Of a stretch of DNA of 64,000 bases, positions 63,425 through 64,000 are shown piece by piece. The notes beneath the pieces are model-generated. The model had not been told where the DNA came from. It did not search any database and saw nothing but the letters and a program-made list of their open reading frames with translations. The stretch is from Solicola gregarius. Lineage in GTDB: Bacteria > Actinomycetota > Actinomycetes > Propionibacteriales > Nocardioidaceae. The stretch is from NCBI RefSeq assembly GCF_025790165.1, contig NZ_CP094970.1:1-64000 (forward strand), written 5' to 3'. Made by a program: the position numbers and the translations under genes. The stretch's first letter is position 1; each line of letters starts with the position of its first letter.

Positions 63425-63453
63425 TTGCACCTTGCTTGAGGTCTGAGTAAGTT
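63425..63453 (+). promoter_or_regulatory. Promoter of the WhiB-family gene
   Basis: TTGCAC (63425-63430), 17 bp, TAAGTT (63448-63453). It lies just beyond the MITE-like element and about 38 bp before the ATG at 63491. Confidence 0.5.
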
Positions 63454-63490
63454 CATGGTTACCTCAACACGCGGGGAGGAGGCCATTCTC

Positions 63491-63775
63491 ATGGCCAGCA
63501 TTGCGCGATTGCCGATGCCACTCATTGAGGTGTACGAGTGGCAGTACGAAGGCGCTTGCACAGAAGCCGATCCGGAGACGTTCTTTTCTCCCGAATCCGA
63601 GCGAGGTCCGCGAAGACACTCTCGGGAAGCCGTCGCGAAGAGCTTTTGTGCGCGATGTCCGGTGGTCAATGAATGTCTCGAGCACGCGCTTTCAGTACGC
63701 GAGCCGTACGGCGTATGGGGAGGGCTAACGATCGGAGAACGCAACAACCTGCTGACGCGTCGTCAGGCCGTTTAG
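63491..63775 (+). CDS. WhiB-family 4Fe-4S transcriptional regulator (WhiB3/WhiD-like)
   Basis: A 94-aa actinobacterial regulator that holds an iron-sulfur cluster and acts with the sigma factor. The four Cys are in EGACTEAD and FCARCPVVNEC. REPYGVWGG is the WhiB3/WhiD-type turn, followed by a basic C-terminus. ATG 63491 has GGAGGAGG nine bases upstream; ATG 63455 lies too close to the -10 box to be used. It is convergent with glnE, 10 bp apart. Subfamily assignment is moderately sure. Confidence 0.9.
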   Translation: MASIARLPMPLIEVYEWQYEGACTEADPETFFSPESERGPRRHSREAVAKSFCARCPVVNECLEHALSVREPYGVWGGLTIGERNNLLTRRQAV

Positions 63776-63785
63776 CGTTCGCCGA

Positions 63786-64000
63786 TTAACCCCAGAAGAT
63801 TCGCTCGACGACGGCCCGGGCGTGTCGAGTGACGCGACGGTAGTCGTCGATCATCGGCTCGCTCTCGTCGCCATAGCCGAGCATAAACGCGACGCCGGCC
63901 CGGTCGTCGGCGTGCGTCGGCAGCGAGTCCGACGCCTTCGAGCGCACCAGCACGATGGCGTTGCGCGCGCGGCTGGCGAGGCGCCAGGCGGCCTCGAGCG
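63786..64000 (-). CDS. glnE: GlnE C-terminus (glutamine synthetase adenylyltransferase), cut by window edge
   Basis: The last 71 codons of the bifunctional enzyme that adenylylates and deadenylylates glutamine synthetase. LEAAWRLASRARNAIVLVRS, SDSLPTHADD, RAGVAFMLGY, and DDYRRVTRHARAVVERIFWG before TAA at 63788-63786 match the C-terminal helical domain of GlnE. The rest of the gene lies beyond 64000. Confidence 0.88.
   Translation of the reverse strand, partial: LEAAWRLASRARNAIVLVRSKASDSLPTHADDRAGVAFMLGYGDESEPMIDDYRRVTRHARAVVERIFWG

Noticed and set aside
63455-63490. Upstream ATG of the WhiB-family gene
   Set aside because: It would begin one base after the -10 box; ATG 63491 has a strong ribosome site at proper distance.
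1-64000. CRISPR array, tRNA or rRNA genes
   Set aside because: No regularly spaced repeats and no cloverleaf or rRNA-like sequence seen by eye on either strand.

Overview
The window is high-GC DNA from an actinobacterium. A WhiB-family regulator, the end of glnE, PucR- and DUF1707-type proteins, abundant GTG starts and several apparently leaderless genes all support this. A Nocardioidaceae-like or other Propionibacteriales host is a guess from base composition and gene content; nothing here fixes the genus. I saw no rRNA, tRNA or CRISPR array.

Region 1 (1-16.7 kb, minus strand) is a defence island. It is a DISARM locus in the order drmD, drmMI, a DUF4263 (Shedu-type) nuclease gene, drmA, drmB, drmC, a conserved 79-aa protein, a cytosine-5 methyltransferase and a Vsr endonuclease, with overlapping start and stop codons through most of it. 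As assembled, drmMI, drmB and the cytosine methyltransferase carry frameshifts and vsr has an in-frame TGA. Most of the breaks are one-base changes in short G/C runs. The same kind of change breaks three other genes (FAD oxidase, Fic, deaminase), so sequencing error must be weighed against real decay.

Region 2 (16.9-20.7 kb) holds a small membrane protein, an alkyl-DHAP-synthase-like FAD oxidase and a class II Fic protein. Region 3 (20.8-32.4 kb, minus) is a catabolic operon: an IclR regulator, an ABC uptake system split across the operon, an alpha/beta hydrolase, a three-subunit molybdenum hydroxylase, an ACMSD-like amidohydrolase, NIPSNAP and CoxG-like proteins and an MFS transporter. Its substrate is unknown; an aromatic or N-heterocyclic compound is my inference.

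Region 4 (32.6-40 kb) is mixed: a cupin remnant, DinB, a thioredoxin-reductase-like flavoprotein, an AAA/DUF4143 ATPase, a YciI-type protein, a 2H phosphoesterase and a large secreted protein. Region 5 (40-49.9 kb) is purine and urate catabolism: urate oxidase, HIU hydrolase, a DUF6986 aldolase-like protein, OHCU decarboxylase, PucR, xanthine dehydrogenase subunits and an 8-oxoguanine-deaminase-like amidohydrolase. Together these would take xanthine or 8-oxoguanine to urate and then to allantoin.

Region 6 (49.9-64 kb) has envelope and secreted proteins, a TetR/MpaB pair sharing a perfect operator, a stand-alone LigD-type polymerase, a DesT-like regulator divergent from a ferredoxin reductase and fatty-acid desaturase, an IorAB-type molybdenum hydroxylase with a Tat signal, an NmrA-like reductase with a divergent TetR, a 70-aa protein, a 194-bp MITE-like element, a WhiB regulator and the C-terminus of glnE. 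Several long hairpins lie between genes.
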